Assembly (NCBI GenBank): GCA_019055375.1
Contig: JAHQIW010000783.1
Coordinates: 1-64,000 of the forward strand
DNA length: 64,000 bases
DNA from: Parelaphostrongylus tenuis
Taxonomy: Eukaryota; Nematoda; Chromadorea; Rhabditida; Metastrongylidae
Direction of reading: 5' to 3'
The notes under the pieces are model-generated. The model was not told the DNA's origin. It made no database searches and worked only from the letters and a program-made list of their open reading frames with translations. Positions 29,301 through 42,421 of this stretch are shown in pieces. Within the stretch, counting starts at the first letter, position 1. Each line of letters begins with the position of its first letter. The translations under genes were made by a program, and so were the position numbers.

Positions 29301-29800
29301 TTGATAGATATCAATCAGTTCCGCATGCTTACCCAACTAGTAAAAGCAGCGCCGCAGATTATGTGTCATTAGATGAAGTGAAATACCGATTGATGCTTGC
29401 GGTCCAGACTGACCGGAAGTCGATGGCGTACGGTTGTTACGAGAGCATGCAACGTTATCTTTCAATCGACTATTTTGAGACGTCACTGGAGAAGTCAATG
29501 TAGTCTGTTAGCATAGTGGAAGGCATTGTTGAATAATTCTGTAACAGCTGTAGACCACCGACTTCCAATCACTTTGAAGCGCAACATTTAGCGCTATTTC
29601 ACTGCCCTTAGAGTGTTACATTTTCGGCGCCGCTGTTATGTTAGGGAGCGCTGTAGTGGCAAACCATGGGGCATATGGCACTAATGAGGCGTATCAGAGC
29701 TCCGAAACTACCTATGCCACTGGCATATCAGACCCCTGGGAGGCTTAGAACATTCTATCAAACTCCACTGAATTCAAGTAACAAAATCGCGGGTCTTCTC
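26390..29800 (+). repeat. ~3.4-kb repeat unit A with hammerhead-like end
   Basis: It matches the unit at 30050-33060 in order over its length: CTCAAGACCGA..GTTGCACGGCTAC (26408 / 30056), a tRNA-like segment (26808 / 30465), a GC-rich ACGGTAGGC stretch (27265 / 30990), GGAGGGAGTCCCTCTTCCGC (27930 / 31240), CTCGGCTCTATTTC (28102 / 31423), a small foldback (29310-29640 / 32530-32915) and a hammerhead-like segment (29670 / 32925). Unit A also carries an internal duplication of about 420 bp (27120-27540 and 27540-27990). No intact open frame or gene family is seen. Confidence 0.65.
29665..29735 (+). ncRNA. decayed hammerhead-like motif of unit A
   Basis: CTAATGA stands in place of CTGATGA, followed by a GGCG..stem-II region and GAAA, then TATGCCA, which pairs with TGGCATA-like sequence before the core. 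The core G-to-A change and weak stem II suggest a dead copy. Confidence 0.4.
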
Positions 29801-30049
29801 GGGAAGCGCGCTGCGCGATCGATCAGGTGCCATCCAGGCCGAGTTTAATATATTCCAGCTTACATACTTCAGAACATTGCTTAGAGTCTATAGAACTCAC
29901 TTTGTGATATTTCCGGCTTTGTTCTTCTCACTGAATGTAAGCCATAATGCTCCGCCATTGGTATACGTTCAAAGTCCTCGCTCCGTGCTGTAGTCAACAA
30001 AGTCCGCTTACTGCAAGGCACGGAGTGTATCAGATTTCGAAAGCCATCC

Positions 30050-33000
30050 GCAGTCCTCAAGACCGATGAAAACTGTTGCACGGCTACACAAGCATTGACC
30101 TTAAGGCAGAAAGATTCAACCGGCATTCAACGCATTCGTGACGTAGGCGAAATCGGAGTGGAGACCCAACCTACATGCGAATCCGAAGACCCTGGTGAAT
30201 GATCGATGAGAGGAAACAAGCTGAATATAAAAGTCCTGCGATCCCCAACATTCGAATGAAAACGGTCCATTTGAAATAAAAACCATGAAAATATGGTGAT
30301 TATGGAAAGGGATCCGATCTTTTCAAAATTCTACTCTGTCTAGAAATTGGAAAGTCAGCCACTAAAGGAAGGACTATGTCAGTTTTGCGCAGCCAAAAGT
30401 CTGCATGGATTTAAAAAAGTACTTATACACGTACATCAGTGTTAGCAGAGTGATAGCAGAAAAGGAGCCCAGGTTGTGCAGTAGTTAGTATGCGCCTTCG
30501 GAAGGGTGAGACGCGGGTTCTCTGCCGCCGGCTCGAGTTTTGCTCATCACTCAACAAGCTTGGGTTCGTAGCTATGACACACCAGTACATTTTCACGAAG
30601 TTTTTTTATCACTATATCATACATATTAGAATATATAGGGAATATCACATATAGATAAGAGGGTTTCAGGACGTCAGATACGATTCTAGAGATACGTCAT
30701 GAATTCGAGTCCATTCAAGACATCGTAGAGATGGCTGAGTGCATATCTGCCTATGACATTGCACGTCAGGCTTACAAGTCAATACTACTGTCTCAAACAG
30801 TTCTGCGGTACTAATTCACCGGAGTCGAAGAGATCGGTAAGGCTTCATGAACGCGGAACGCGGGTTCGAACCATTGACCACTCGTGTGTCGCATGGGATC
30901 TGCAGTCGCTGCGCTGCACGTGCATGACATGCCTGAATAAGTGAAATGACGCCGCAGGGCGTAAATAGGGGCGTGCGCGCCGTTGCGGTGATACGGTAGT
31001 CATCTTGACGCGCACGCCGTTGTGGCTGATACGATAGGAATCTTGGCGCATACGCATCACTATCGCCACCCGGATGCGGTCGTCGTCGTCTCGTCCTCGT
31101 CGTATAGGAAAAAAGTTTCCTATCTGTTTATTCCTTATTTTCACTCTTTTCTTTATTTTTATTACACTTTTTTGTTCCATACTTGTTCTTTTTTGGATCT
31201 GTTGTATTTCGAGTTCTCTTTTTGATTATCTGCCCATCCGGAGGGAGTCCCTCTTCCGCGGAATGGGTTCCCATGCTCACCAGTTCTGACTTTTTTCCTA
31301 CTTTCATTGTCTGATATAAAAAATTCTGATTCTTGCGGTGACTGAAAATATTTCAATTGCATACTTTAAGAGCTTTGAGTGTTCTCTTTTTTAGTTATCT
31401 CATCATCTTAGCCATAACTTCTCGGCCCTATTTCCTTACTTATCTAAATAAAAGATGACGAAGAGGTTCACTTCGTAGTTACTTGATTAATATGACCTTC
31501 GCAGAGAATTCAAGTGGTAATAGGTGAAAATCATCGGGAACACAGGAAGAACCACCCGAGCACAACAAAGTTATTCGGCTTTTGTGGAGAGTTGTGGTCC
31601 CATCATTTTTAAAATATTGCTTGAACTGATTTTTGAATAAGATGTTACGAACTCACGCTTAGGCATGAGCTTAGGCTTAGGCTGAAAAATAAGTCGAATG
31701 GGCTCACAACTTTCCACCAGCGTCAGATATTCTGATGCTGACGTGGGTATTATTGATGGTTTGCGATTTTGAATCTTTGCTACTTTGTTATTCTTTCATA
31801 TCCTCTAATGTTGGGAGACTCAGTTTAGTCTTATATCGATTAACATCAATCTTGCAGAGATCGCTGCCAGTTTTGTGCTTTCTTTTACTTTTTAAAATTC
31901 CTTCTTTTTTTTTACATCCTCATAGATACTTTCTCTCTCCTTTGTCATATAACTGTTCTCTTTATTCATAGTGCTCTATGCATTTGCTATTCAAATTCTA
32001 CACTCTGCATAAATCATGCTGTCTATCTGTCTTGGGGGAGGCGTGTATTGTTTTTCGCACACGCGACTCTTCGAAAGGGCTCTTTTATATCATTTGTTTG
32101 AGCTTGCTTGAGCGTTCTTCTCTGATTACTACATCAGTACTTATTTCAGTGCGATGATTAAAGACCTGTGTGACCGTTTTGTCTCGAATGAATCTTCAAC
32201 AGCTATGGTTGGAATAATGAGTGAAACGATTTCGATATCCTTATATTTAGCAAACTGCCACCTTTGACTTCTTCTTATGTTGATTTTATAATGTTCTACA
32301 GTGGGATTCCTATCAAAATCCTATCCTTTTGATGTTCCGATCACCCATGTGCATAATGCAATCTTTTGCCTGATGTTGGCAGAGATAGGTGGTAATCCCT
32401 ACTCTTTATTTTCCCTTATCCATCTATATATTGCTCTAATCTATATTGTTAGTTTATTGTTCATATAAAGGCCTAACTTCCTGCGTCTAAGACGTGACGT
32501 TGTAAACATGTAGATACTACGATGTATCGCGTAATGAGGTCAGAAATGGCACATGTGTGTATAGATGCTCCATCAATTTCACATGCCTACGGCTTACACC
32601 GTCTACAGTTAGCAGCAGCGCCGAAGATGTGTCACTCTAGACGAAGTGAAAAGATCACTTGATGTTGCAGTTTTCAGTGATTGATTGTCGATGGCTTACG
32701 GCTGTTAGGAAGCTTACAACATTACCTACCTATCGATTATATTTGAGACATCGCAAAAAATTTTATTATAGTTTGATTTAATAGTGTAAGGTATTGTTAA
32801 ATGCTTTACTAACAGCCGTAAACCATCGACTTCCAGCCACTTTCGGCGCAACATCATGTGATACTTCACTTCGTCTAGAGTGTTACGTCTTCTGCGCCGC
32901 TGTAATTAGTAGTAGGGGTAAACCCTGAGGCATGTGGACTGATAAGGCATACGAAAACGTCAAAACATGCTTATGCCATGGCACACCAGACCTCTGAAAG

Positions 33001-33060
33001 GCTTAGAATATTCTATCAGAGTATATTAAATTTTAAACGAGGTCTTAAACATAGCCGATT
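30050..33060 (+). repeat. ~3.0-kb repeat unit B, tandem to unit A
   Basis: Diverged direct repeat of 26390-29800, separated from it by about 250 bp, without the internal duplication. It ends with the same small foldback and a hammerhead-like segment at 32925-32985 (CTGATAA, AACGTCAAAA; decayed). Its right edge lies about 300 bp before the first visible exon of the coiled-coil gene. Confidence 0.65.
32925..32988 (+). ncRNA. decayed hammerhead-like motif of unit B
   Basis: GGCATGTGGA precedes CTGATAA, then GGCATACGAAAACGTC and AAAACATGCTTATGCCATGG. The flanks match other family members, but CTGATGA is mutated and the GAAA region reads AAAA. Confidence 0.35.
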
Positions 33061-33358
33061 GGAAAGTCCATTCGCATATAGTCATCAACTTCAAGGCTCA
33101 TTTCTTCAGGTCAAGACCTCAACTTCACCCTTCTCTACAAGATTTCTTCATTGATGTCATATTTGAGATGTTTTCTTATCAAGCTGAATAAGCAGCTATA
33201 GTTTTGTCGAATTTCCCACTTAATTCACCATGATTCCTTTATATCTGAATTCTCCTGACTCCAAAGCATAGTTTCCTTTGTCGTTATGATTTGTGAAGAG
33301 TGTCGCTTCTACTCACCACTAATTGAAATTCTCTAGATTGGGTCACATGTGCTTTCAG

Positions 33359-36300
33359 ATCTTCTACGTATTCTGTGAGGGACAAGTACGTTATTGGTGA
33401 AGATGGACAATTTCATTAAAGAATTCAATGCTTGGAGTTCGCAGTCTGCGACAGATAAGGCCCGCTTAGAGGAGTTGGATCGAAATATTGCTATGAAACA
33501 GGTGAACTACTCGAGGCTCTGTTCTTCGAATTTTTTACGCCTTAAAGTTTGTTTCTGTGTTTTGTGGCTTCTGATTTTTGATTCTCTCATATCTAGTTTA
33601 GGAAGTTATCGCCAATATGAAAAAAGAACTTGCAAGATATACAGAAATGGATAAGAATCAGAATGAAAAGCAAGAAAATTCCGAGTCTCAACGCAGAGCG
33701 TAATGGAGAATGTAGCTGTGAATCTTACTCGGTTTGTTTCGTAGAAACAACCTTGCTCCTCACAAGTTTCTCCTAGGCTTTATATAAGTTTGAGTCGCAT
33801 TCAAATTCCCTAACACCTAGATTTCAGGGCCAAGAAGTTGTCAAGTGATTTGGAGAATTTAGGTTTGGAATGTGCTTAGCCAAGTGGTTAACAAAGATGA
33901 AGGTTTGGTTGTTGATGTTCAGTGCTTTCCAGTTTTTTTTTCCCAATTTGTGTGGTGGTTTAGTTTAAGTTGTTCTCTCTGTTAGATTTTGTTGAGCATT
34001 TTCAGTATCACTGTGTAGAAATTGTGCATAAATTTGTTTGAATGTGCAATTTTTACAGTCCAAACGAAACTATGTGCTGTGCGAACACAAATGTCAAAAA
34101 TTGAGGAGCTTGAGAGAAAACTGCTTAATGATGTTCATGATCTCAAACAACCTCCTGTGCTAGTAGCACCCGGTCTTATTACAGGTTTGTTACTAACTGT
34201 TTCTGTTCCAATCACTTCCATCACACTTAGTTAAAACTTAACAATTTTGATAGCTCTCAACTCTTGTGTGGTTCAATATCATTCTAAGATACTGTTATTG
34301 TCGAACACCTCGATGGTTTATATTACCATCACAGGAAAATCAGTTCGTTCGAAAACATGAGAAGTGTTTCTAGTATAAATGACAAATAATCGTTCTGAGT
34401 GAATGGTCTGAACTCTGTCTTTAGAAATGCGAGCAAAGCAAGCCAGTATTCGGAAGGAATTATCAAATCGCATGGCAGCATTTGATTTAACAGTTTGTTT
34501 CCATTTCCTATCGTTTTTTATTTAGCTTCGCTCCATTTTGTTCACTATTTCATTAGCTCTATTTAGGCAGTCGTTTCGGATGTTCAATATATTCAAAATC
34601 AACGCAAGCAAATTCTTGAACTGTCAAAGGAACTCGAAACGAAGTCTGAACTTCTGTCTAACTTAGACACCGAAAGTGGTAAGAATGGCTCTCTCTGTAG
34701 ATTTTTAAATTCTGTACTTTTTGTATTTTCAAATCCGATTGCTCATGAAAAATCTACTTCAGAGGCAATGACTTCTCAGATGCACAAACTACAGGCTGGT
34801 ATTTCAACACTGCAAGAAGAATTGGCGGAAGTAAATATAGTTTATTTACATGCAATTTTTGCTTCCCGTTAGAAGTTCCTTTTTACTTTTATCAAGAACC
34901 ATGTGCAGCCAAGATATATTAAACACCATTTTATCATTGTCCACATGTTATTCGATCTTTTGAAATTTTAACACTTTAGATTTGAGTTGTTTGTACCAAT
35001 CTGTCAAGTGCCACTTGCGGATTCATTTGCCATCAACAAACAGCATTTAATCTGCTACGCAACTCTCATCATCTTGTTATCATTGTCACTTACTTATCTG
35101 TGCTACCTACACGCACACTTCCATGTAACGTAGTTTCTTGTAACTGCATATCATTAGTTCACTTCAAAAAACTTGCAGCGAATTTGTGGACACCCTCACT
35201 ATTTGGGTTCGTTTGTAGCATACTGAAAGGATTATTGGCAGCAACACTTTTGCAAAACATTCAAACGTGCAACGTGCACTTTGCTTCCGCATCAAACGAG
35301 ATAGCAGAAGTAATATGTTCATTTCTTTATATTAGAAACACAATGAAATAATTTTCAGGCCACAAGACAAAATGAGATCTATGATAGACGTTTGAACGAG
35401 TTAGCATTAGAAGAAGCAGAATATAGCAAATTATTAGAAGCACAAACGTATGAACTTGAGCAAGTGAGAACTGACATAGCTAGTCAGAAGCAAAAACAGG
35501 TAAATACTGAACACAGTTCAGATGTAGCAATATTGACCCATATAAGTGAGTAGAGCCTTCCTTGTTATTTGCAGGCTGAAATTGAGGAGAAAGTAACCTC
35601 GATCCTGCATGAACTGGAAGAAAAGAAAGCAGAAATCGCATGTAAAGAAGAGGCTTTGAAAACGTTGGAGGAGCAAGCGAATAGCAAAAAAGAGCAGTTG
35701 GCACTTGAGTTAGAGAACATGACAGTCAGTGTTTTTATTGAAATTAGATGGTCATTTCAAGATTCTCGAGAAATTAATTTATAGAACGACTTTCAACAGC
35801 AACTTGACATGTTAGCGAAGGAAAGGGAAACTTATGCCAGAGCTTCGGAAAACGCCAAAAAGAGGTGCTCATTAGCTGACTACCTTACGGTTTTTTTTTC
35901 AAATGAAAATGGCCTTTTTAATATCTATATAGACTAATACAAGTGTTGCTACGTCTCAGTTATCATTTTTCAAAATCCAACTATAAAAATCGTTAAACGA
36001 CTCTATAAGTCTCTACACATTAACAAATTGTTTATTTTCAAAAATTTAGATCGAAAGATTGACCAAATTGGAGAACTTTTTCGTCGCAGATAAGAAGCTG
36101 TGCCAAAGTATAGCCGAAAAGCAGAAAGAATTGTTGAGGTTGATGGAACGTCACGGAGATCTTTCCAAAAAGATCGAAGAAAAGAGAAGAGAACGAGGTT
36201 CTACTGTTCTGTCTATGATAAGATCGCTAATTACAGTTTCCATGTACAAGCCATGTAGGCAACATTTTCTTCTTATGTCTCAGTGAATGCTCTTCACACG

Positions 36301-36885
36301 TGATGTTCATTAGTTTGCAAAAGCGGTGTTGCGTCCGTTATAGAGCATTTATTCTAGTTAAACTTATTTAGAGGATGATGGTCGAAGTCAATCGTCGCGA
36401 TTGTCGACTTGAAAAAGTCAGAGTATGACAAAGAAATTGAGGACCTTGAGGTGCCACTCATATTCCCTGAAGTTTATAGTAATAAAAAAACACGAATATA
36501 AGCAAATGCATATATATATGCATATATATATATATATATATACATGCAAATGTGGCATGACGACATGCATGTATACAACCAATTATATGTGACATGTATG
36601 CATATACATATACGTGTACATATGTATATGTGTATATATGCACATATATATACTTGCATACGCATATATACAATGTATGCATATATATATATATACGTAT
36701 ATACGTATACATACATATATATATGTATATATATATAATACATATATACACGTTGACACGTATGTACGTGTGCGTACGCGTACATCATGTAATGTATATA
36801 ATATTAATATACGCGTGTATACGCCTGTGCATGCATATAAATGTATACATGTGCATATAAATACATGCATACACATGTAGGCGTT

Positions 36886-36916
<31 letters not shown>

Positions 36917-37391
36917 TATATGTATACATACACATATGTGCATAAAGAGTATCTGGAGAACGCATTCTTTTTCTTTGTCAAACTAACATCATGCTTGCAA
37001 TTTCCATAATTTTTTTCTTTATTCTTTTCAATTTTCTTTTTCCTTTTAGGCGTACATTGAAAAATGAATGCTGACGTTATCGAAGAAGAAAGGAAAGGCG
37101 TAGATCTGGAAAATAGAAATTGTGAACTTGAGGCTGAAATCGAATCAGTGAAAGCTCAGCTATCAGCTAAGACGCGCGAGCTTGAGGATGCGAAAATGAG
37201 TTTCAGGTGAAAAGTTTGCTGCAGTTGTGCTAATTCAGTGGCATTAGAAATCTGTATGCTCTTAAGGAAATGGATATTAGTGTGCAATTATATAGGAAAA
37301 TATGCAGAGAAATCTCGCTCAAGCAAAAGGAGATGGGGCTAAGGATTTAATACAGGAAAAAAGAAAGCAAGGACAACGCCGCCGTAGTAAG
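33359..37391 (+). CDS. long coiled-coil protein, possibly Ndc80/Nuf2-type kinetochore subunit (partial)
   Basis: Consecutive exons with good borders: 33359-33501, 33602-33731, 33828-33862, 34059-34184, 34425-34492, 34567-34678, 34763-34830, 35359-35499, 35575-35724, 35785-35864, ~36050-36197, ~36372-36448, 37050-37206, 37296-37391. Phases fit for most joints. Nearly all residues form heptad-rich helix (LSKELETKSELLSNLDTE, TSQMHKLQAGISTLQEEL). The start (FYVFCEG..MDNFIKEFNAW) and a non-helical break (LKQPPVLVAPGLIT) recall an Ndc80/Nuf2 head-to-coil boundary and loop, but I cannot see the calponin-homology domain, so the family is tentative; any SMC- or tropomyosin-like coil could look similar. 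One-base frameshifts occur near 33375, 33675 and 37060. The true start probably lies left of 33359, before or within repeat unit B. Confidence 0.6.
36480..36950. repeat. long TA/CATG microsatellite in intron
   Basis: Nearly 470 bp of alternating purine-pyrimidine sequence (ATATATGC, ACGTATAC, ATGTATAC). It separates the exons at 36372 and 37050. The many open frames across it are low-complexity artefacts. Confidence 0.85.
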
Positions 37392-37599
37392 GTTTGTAGG
37401 GCAAAGATTTTTCGGTACTTTTCGGATATAAAAGGACAAAGAATTATTCAACCTCGGCTGCTGCACAAGAATTTTCGATAGGAGTGTTAATGATCATGAA
37501 AGCCTAGATTTTTGGCCAGAGCCCTACATGGCCGATTTTCCAAAACACCTTTCTATAATGCTGTTGCATCAAAAAAAACCATGTTTCATAGCCGCCGTG

Positions 37600-38130
37600 C
37601 GCTTCCATTTCTATACGCTGTAATTCGCTGGGAGCACGAAAGCTATATCAGCGTGTAGAGGAACTTTCGTAGTATCTCAGTATATCGTTCTATCTGAGGT
37701 TTCTTTCGAAGTGGAGAGAAAATTTCTACTTGAACAACAGTATGTCTAGCGCGATCGATCGTCCCGCCTCACCCCGTGCCTGCTTCTCCTGCCCCATGGA
37801 TTAACCGGTAATCAAGCTCGCCGAGAATGTAAAACTCGGTCTTACATTTATTGCTATCAGGTATTCTAGAAAATAAGCACAGCGTTGGAATCATTGATAC
37901 TTAGGCTATCGCATGATTACTAATAGTCTAAAGAAAGAGCTTTGTCCGGCGAGGTGGAGCTAGAAATAATCTCTTTCTCCTACAGCGCTATCAAAGGAGC
38001 TTTTACAAAAAACAAAACATATTTCTGAGTTTTTTCCGAAACTTGCGTTATCGAATGAGTATTATCACTATAAGAAGGCTTGTCCAGCAAATACAAGCGA
38101 GATAAGGAAAAAAAAACACGTGGTTTTATC
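37600..38130. repeat. dispersed intronic repeat
   Basis: Sequence around ATGATTACTAATAGTCTAAAG (37910) and GCTTGTCCAGCAAAT (38080) recurs as ATGATTACTAATGGTTTAGATG (40290) and ATGACTACTCAAATGCTAGAT (59600), each before a TTGTCCGGCGA / TTGTTCAGCGA-like phrase. It is a diverged dispersed repeat, type unknown. Confidence 0.35.
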
Positions 38131-38402
38131 GAGCATGACACGTTTTATTTCGGATCTTACATTAATATGAAGGTATATTTCTTAGAAAACACCGGCTCAT
38201 GCAGGGCTGATGTGAGAAAATTTAGCTTCCGAATAATTACTAACACTCCTATGAAAAGTTTCTGCCCAGGGAATGAGGTAAACATTTTTTTGTCCCCATG
38301 CAACCAAAAATACCGACTTTTTGGAATTTTTGTTCGCGGATATCTGCTTCAGAAGATGTCTTACATTCGGACTGTGTGATGATTTTTCTATGGAATTATT
38401 AA

Positions 38403-41400
38403 GGAGTCAGCAAAGAAGGTTGGAAACAGATGTGAACAACAACGGAATGAAGAAGTCTCCGCTGGAGACAGAAAAGCAGACCGTCATATCGTGCAGAAAG
38501 AAGAAGAAATGATAAGCAAACAGGTAAAGAATGGTCACAACGCTCCTGAACTTATTAGTGGCGTAAGTCCTGCCCTGTGATGCTTATTATTCCAGATAAT
38601 ATTTTTTGAGCCGCGTTTGTGGTTTGTTACATAAGAGCTGACTCATAGAGCTTGATACACGTGTTCCAACCTTGACAGTCTCATCAGTCGGTCGGTACCC
38701 TTTCCATCTTTAGCCACTCTTCTCAGGGCACCCAGTTTCCTATACTGAGAGTAGTAATTAGGGTGATTATCTGGCATATTATAATGTAAGCGTAGTCTTA
38801 AGAAAACACTCAAAACAGAGGGTGTGATGCTTATGTTCTGCTATGGGATAATCAACTGAATATATCGCCTCAGTTTGGGATAATCGTTTTATGGAGTGAT
38901 GTTTATAAGAATGAAGTGACTATCTCTTCTTTGCGTACTTCGGAATTTTCTAACAGTTCTTTCCAGGCTGTTCCCCTAAAAAAGGATAAGCAAGGCGTCC
39001 AACAACACTTAAGCGAAGAAGTCAAGATATGTTCTCAACCCAACATTTCAAAGAGTAATACGATAAAATGGAGCTGGAATATAGTTAAGGTGATTTCCGT
39101 TTCTGTATAATTTGTTATTTCATTAACATTGACTGACTCAAGCAAGCACACTCAAGTCCCCCATTGTTTCCCATAGTACTCCACAGCCGCCTTCTGACCG
39201 TTCTTGACTGAGTAGACATAGAACAATACTCACTTTCATATATGATCCCTAGGTATTCTCACTGTTTATGGCTAGCATAGAGTAGTTAAACTTTATCTCA
39301 CTACTTACAATCTGTATCATATGGAATGTAGCAGTTAACATTTTAGGACCACAAAATCGAATGCGCTGAAAAAAGAACGAGGTAAACAAAGTCAATGGAG
39401 GAAGGAATATCCAGTCAGCTTGTCACTTTGGAAGGGGGAGTCGTCCCATAAAAGCTGGATATGTTGAAGTTGAAGGCGTACGTCCAATATTTTGTTACTG
39501 GTAATTTTGCAGAACTGAACATTGGTAGTACTTCATCACTTTAGGATCAAAGTTCTAGTCTGTGGGACACCAACACGCTTGCTTCAAGGTTGGCCAAGGA
39601 TTTCAGTACTTTTTCAGGTATTTTGATTGAATATATACTCAAATTATCCAACTCTAGTACTTCTGTGGTATTGGAACGGTATTTGACGGGATAATTTTTC
39701 TAACAAGTACACTAGACTTTAGCAATCACTCAAAGCATAGATCTCGGAGATTTCAAAAATTCTATGTTTACTAAAAAGACCTCTCCACAGCACTGTATCA
39801 GTGGGAATACAATCATGTTTCACACGCGTCGCGCCTGTTTTCCTTATCACCTAAAAATTTTTCTTCGCTTTTTAGAGATTTCTAAAATTTCTAGTTAAAA
39901 CTTAGAAAAAGCCTTGTTCTATTGTTCTGTATGCTAAGGTTTTCCAATCTCAATTCTCAATACCAAATAAGACCGCCAATATGCCTAAACTCAATCAGTC
40001 CAATCCTATGCAATAAAAGCATATGTATGTGTAGAGGAAGTTTCGGAGAGTGTCAGTGTGATATGTTTCATCTGAAGCTATCTCCAAAGCCAGAAAAAAC
40101 TTTAGATTTAGTAACAAAAATCGCGCGGCACATGTGAACCGTGCCTTGCGATCGATACACGGCACTCACACGTCTATCCGACAAGCAATGCCGTCATGTG
40201 TGATACTCAATCTTATTTTCCTTGCTGTAGTGCATAAAGGTGTCCTTTGAAAAACTAGCTCAGTATAATCGCCGAATCGTTCGCTGTCGAATGATTACTA
40301 ATGGTTTAGATGAAGAGTCTGTCCAACGAAAGTATGCGCGATATTATGCGTCGCGTGTGGAATGCAATTTTATTTCTAGTGCCACAGCGCTGTAGAAGGC
40401 TACTTCAAAAGACAAGTATTTCAGGAAAATCTTTGTTTTGCAGAAAAGATTTTTTCGAGATCTTTTCCGGCAACAGAAGAGTACCTCTAGCTTTTCCAGA
40501 GCGAGATATTGCTGTGGATTTGGATAGTGTGGTGAAAGAGGACGATCGCGGGGACTTATTCGCCTGCCCTGAGAATAATCTGTACAACATACCCAAACAG
40601 AATATCAGAGACACGACTCTAGAGGCGGATGCAGCCGAAAAATCGTAATTTTTTTTTATTATTCAATCCACTCTAAAATCCTTCATTAGAGCGTGTAGTT
40701 TTTGATTGATTATGAAAGTGTGGTGATAACATTTCTTTGAGCACTTGGTGTTTTAGTTTTGAAGAAAAGGATGATACAGTTCTCCTCTTTGAACCCAGTG
40801 AATTGCGAACTTCAACTCCTGTTCTTGTGAAGAATCAGTAAGTTTTTTTTTCTTGTCACTCATTGTTTCCTGGTCGATGTTCTGATCTCTATTTTGGTCT
40901 TAAGTAGATCCAGTCACTGCTTTGTATGTTTTAATGCATACACTACTACGCCTGATTTTGTGTAGCAACTGCATAGGGTGATGACAAGTTTTTCTCCTCT
41001 CAACTCACACTCTAAAGCCGGCGCATATCGTGTGATCTACCGCCTGGAGGGTGACCACACTTTTCCTGTGTTTCTAATTCATGATTCCGAGCTTTTTATT
41101 CGAACACTTTTAGCGGCGGTATGATGTTACAATTATGCATTTAATAATGTTGAGGGATGCAAAACTTTGAACGTCGGATGGGATTCGAACCCGCATTTCA
41201 CCCTTTCCGGGGCGCGTGCTAATCATTGTTCTGCCGACGCTCCTCTTCAGCCATCACTCTTCGACACAGTTTTGTCGAACTGTCAGCAGCACAACCGTCA
41301 ATGGTTTGGCTTGGAAAGCCGATGTCGGCATTGAATTCCGGAGTTCAGGTAGAGTAATGGTTAGCACGCGTCCTCGGAATAAATGAGATGTGGGCTCGAA

Positions 41401-42421
41401 TCCCACCCAACGTTCAAAGTTTTGCATATCACTTAGCATTATTGTATATCATGCTTTCGTTTACATTTGTAGTATTGTTTTCAACGTTTTCAGGGACTTC
41501 TATGTTACTTTACATTGCTTTCACAGTTTTTAGAACAATTATGACTCTTATATTACGTAGAAAACTCATCACAAGTTCAGAGGTGGTGAACTTGGTTATT
41601 GGTAATTCATTCATCATAATATGTTGAGCGGAACTCTCAGTTTCCGTTGAGAATATCAAGTCCTCAGGCAAGCCAGGGACGAATCGATTACTAGAAGTAC
41701 TGTGATTCTCACACCAAGATGTGATACGGGTCAAGTTAAGTGTTAAGGTGTAAAGTTATACCTCGCACTTCTTATGCTCCTATTCTTTACCAGTATCTTG
41801 GTACATTTGTGTTGAAAACTTGTAACATTCTCAGAAAGTTAGTGAACTGATGAGTGTACACTCTGTGTGCTACAGAAGAATAAACAAGTCAGTATAGATA
41901 GCAAGGAGCAGCTTTTCACGAACAAAACATAACGCAGAGTGTGTTGGATAAGCGACCGATTGAATTCTTTTAGCAAGGAACCAGTGTACTTTGAGAAAAA
42001 AAACTGCGACTTGGCAAGTTTGTTGATGTTATCACACAAGGTAGCACATCTATGGCGCTACGTAGACAAAATTTTCAGTGTCCTGGTTTATGTTAGAGAA
42101 TACTGAGCGACTTTTTTGGAATGATTTCGTTGAATGCTGTCACTTTTCTTTACCAGCGTACTTATACACATAAGTTCTGGGGAATCGTGACGCCTATCGG
42201 AGATGCATTGCAATTTCTGTGGAAAGTTTTGATTTTTCCTATACCTAGAGGTATTACAGACTCCATTCGAATAAAGAAAAATCATCAACACAAATGCAGT
42301 TCCGAACCTTCGCAGCACATGCACAGTGCAAGATCAGTGCCTCCGTTCAGAACAAGAGGCAAAGATAAGGCTACCGAACCGACTCGTGGAAAACGTCGTG
42401 GAAGAGGAAGAAAAAAGCCTT
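38403..42421 (+). CDS. possible further exons of the coiled-coil gene or a separate gene
   Basis: Splice-bounded open segments on the same strand: 38403-38522 (ESAKKVGNRCEQQRNEE), 38967-39088 (KKDKQGVQQHLSEEVK), 39544-39619, about 40500-40646 (DIAVDLDSVVKEDD, FACPENNLYN), 40759-40838 (FEEKDDTVLLFEPSELR), and 42158-42421, which ends in a basic tail (RGKRRGRGRKKP, stop) that could be a nuclear localisation signal. The joints 40646/40759/42158 are in phase. I do not recognise the family. The segment HKFWGIVTPIGDALQFLWKV before the tail is the most distinctive part. Confidence 0.4.
41147..41240 (-). repeat. family B tRNA-like repeat, reverse strand
   Basis: Plus strand GTTGAGGGATGCAAAACTTT, GAACGTCGGATGGGATTCGA, ACCCGCATTTCACCC and GGGCGCGTGCTAATCATTG form the reverse complement of a well-preserved family B unit. 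About 100 bp further on lies a plus-strand copy. Confidence 0.6.
41340..41450 (+). repeat. family B tRNA-like repeat
   Basis: GTAATGGTTAGCACGCG head, B-box-like GGCTCGAATCCCACCC, then the diagnostic tail ACGTTCAAAGTTTTGCATAT and CACTTAGCATTATTG. Confidence 0.6.

Noticed and set aside
36458..36981. Open frames of up to 132 codons over the 36.5-36.95 kb repeat
   Set aside because: Low-complexity shadows of the TA/CATG microsatellite inside an intron of the coiled-coil gene.
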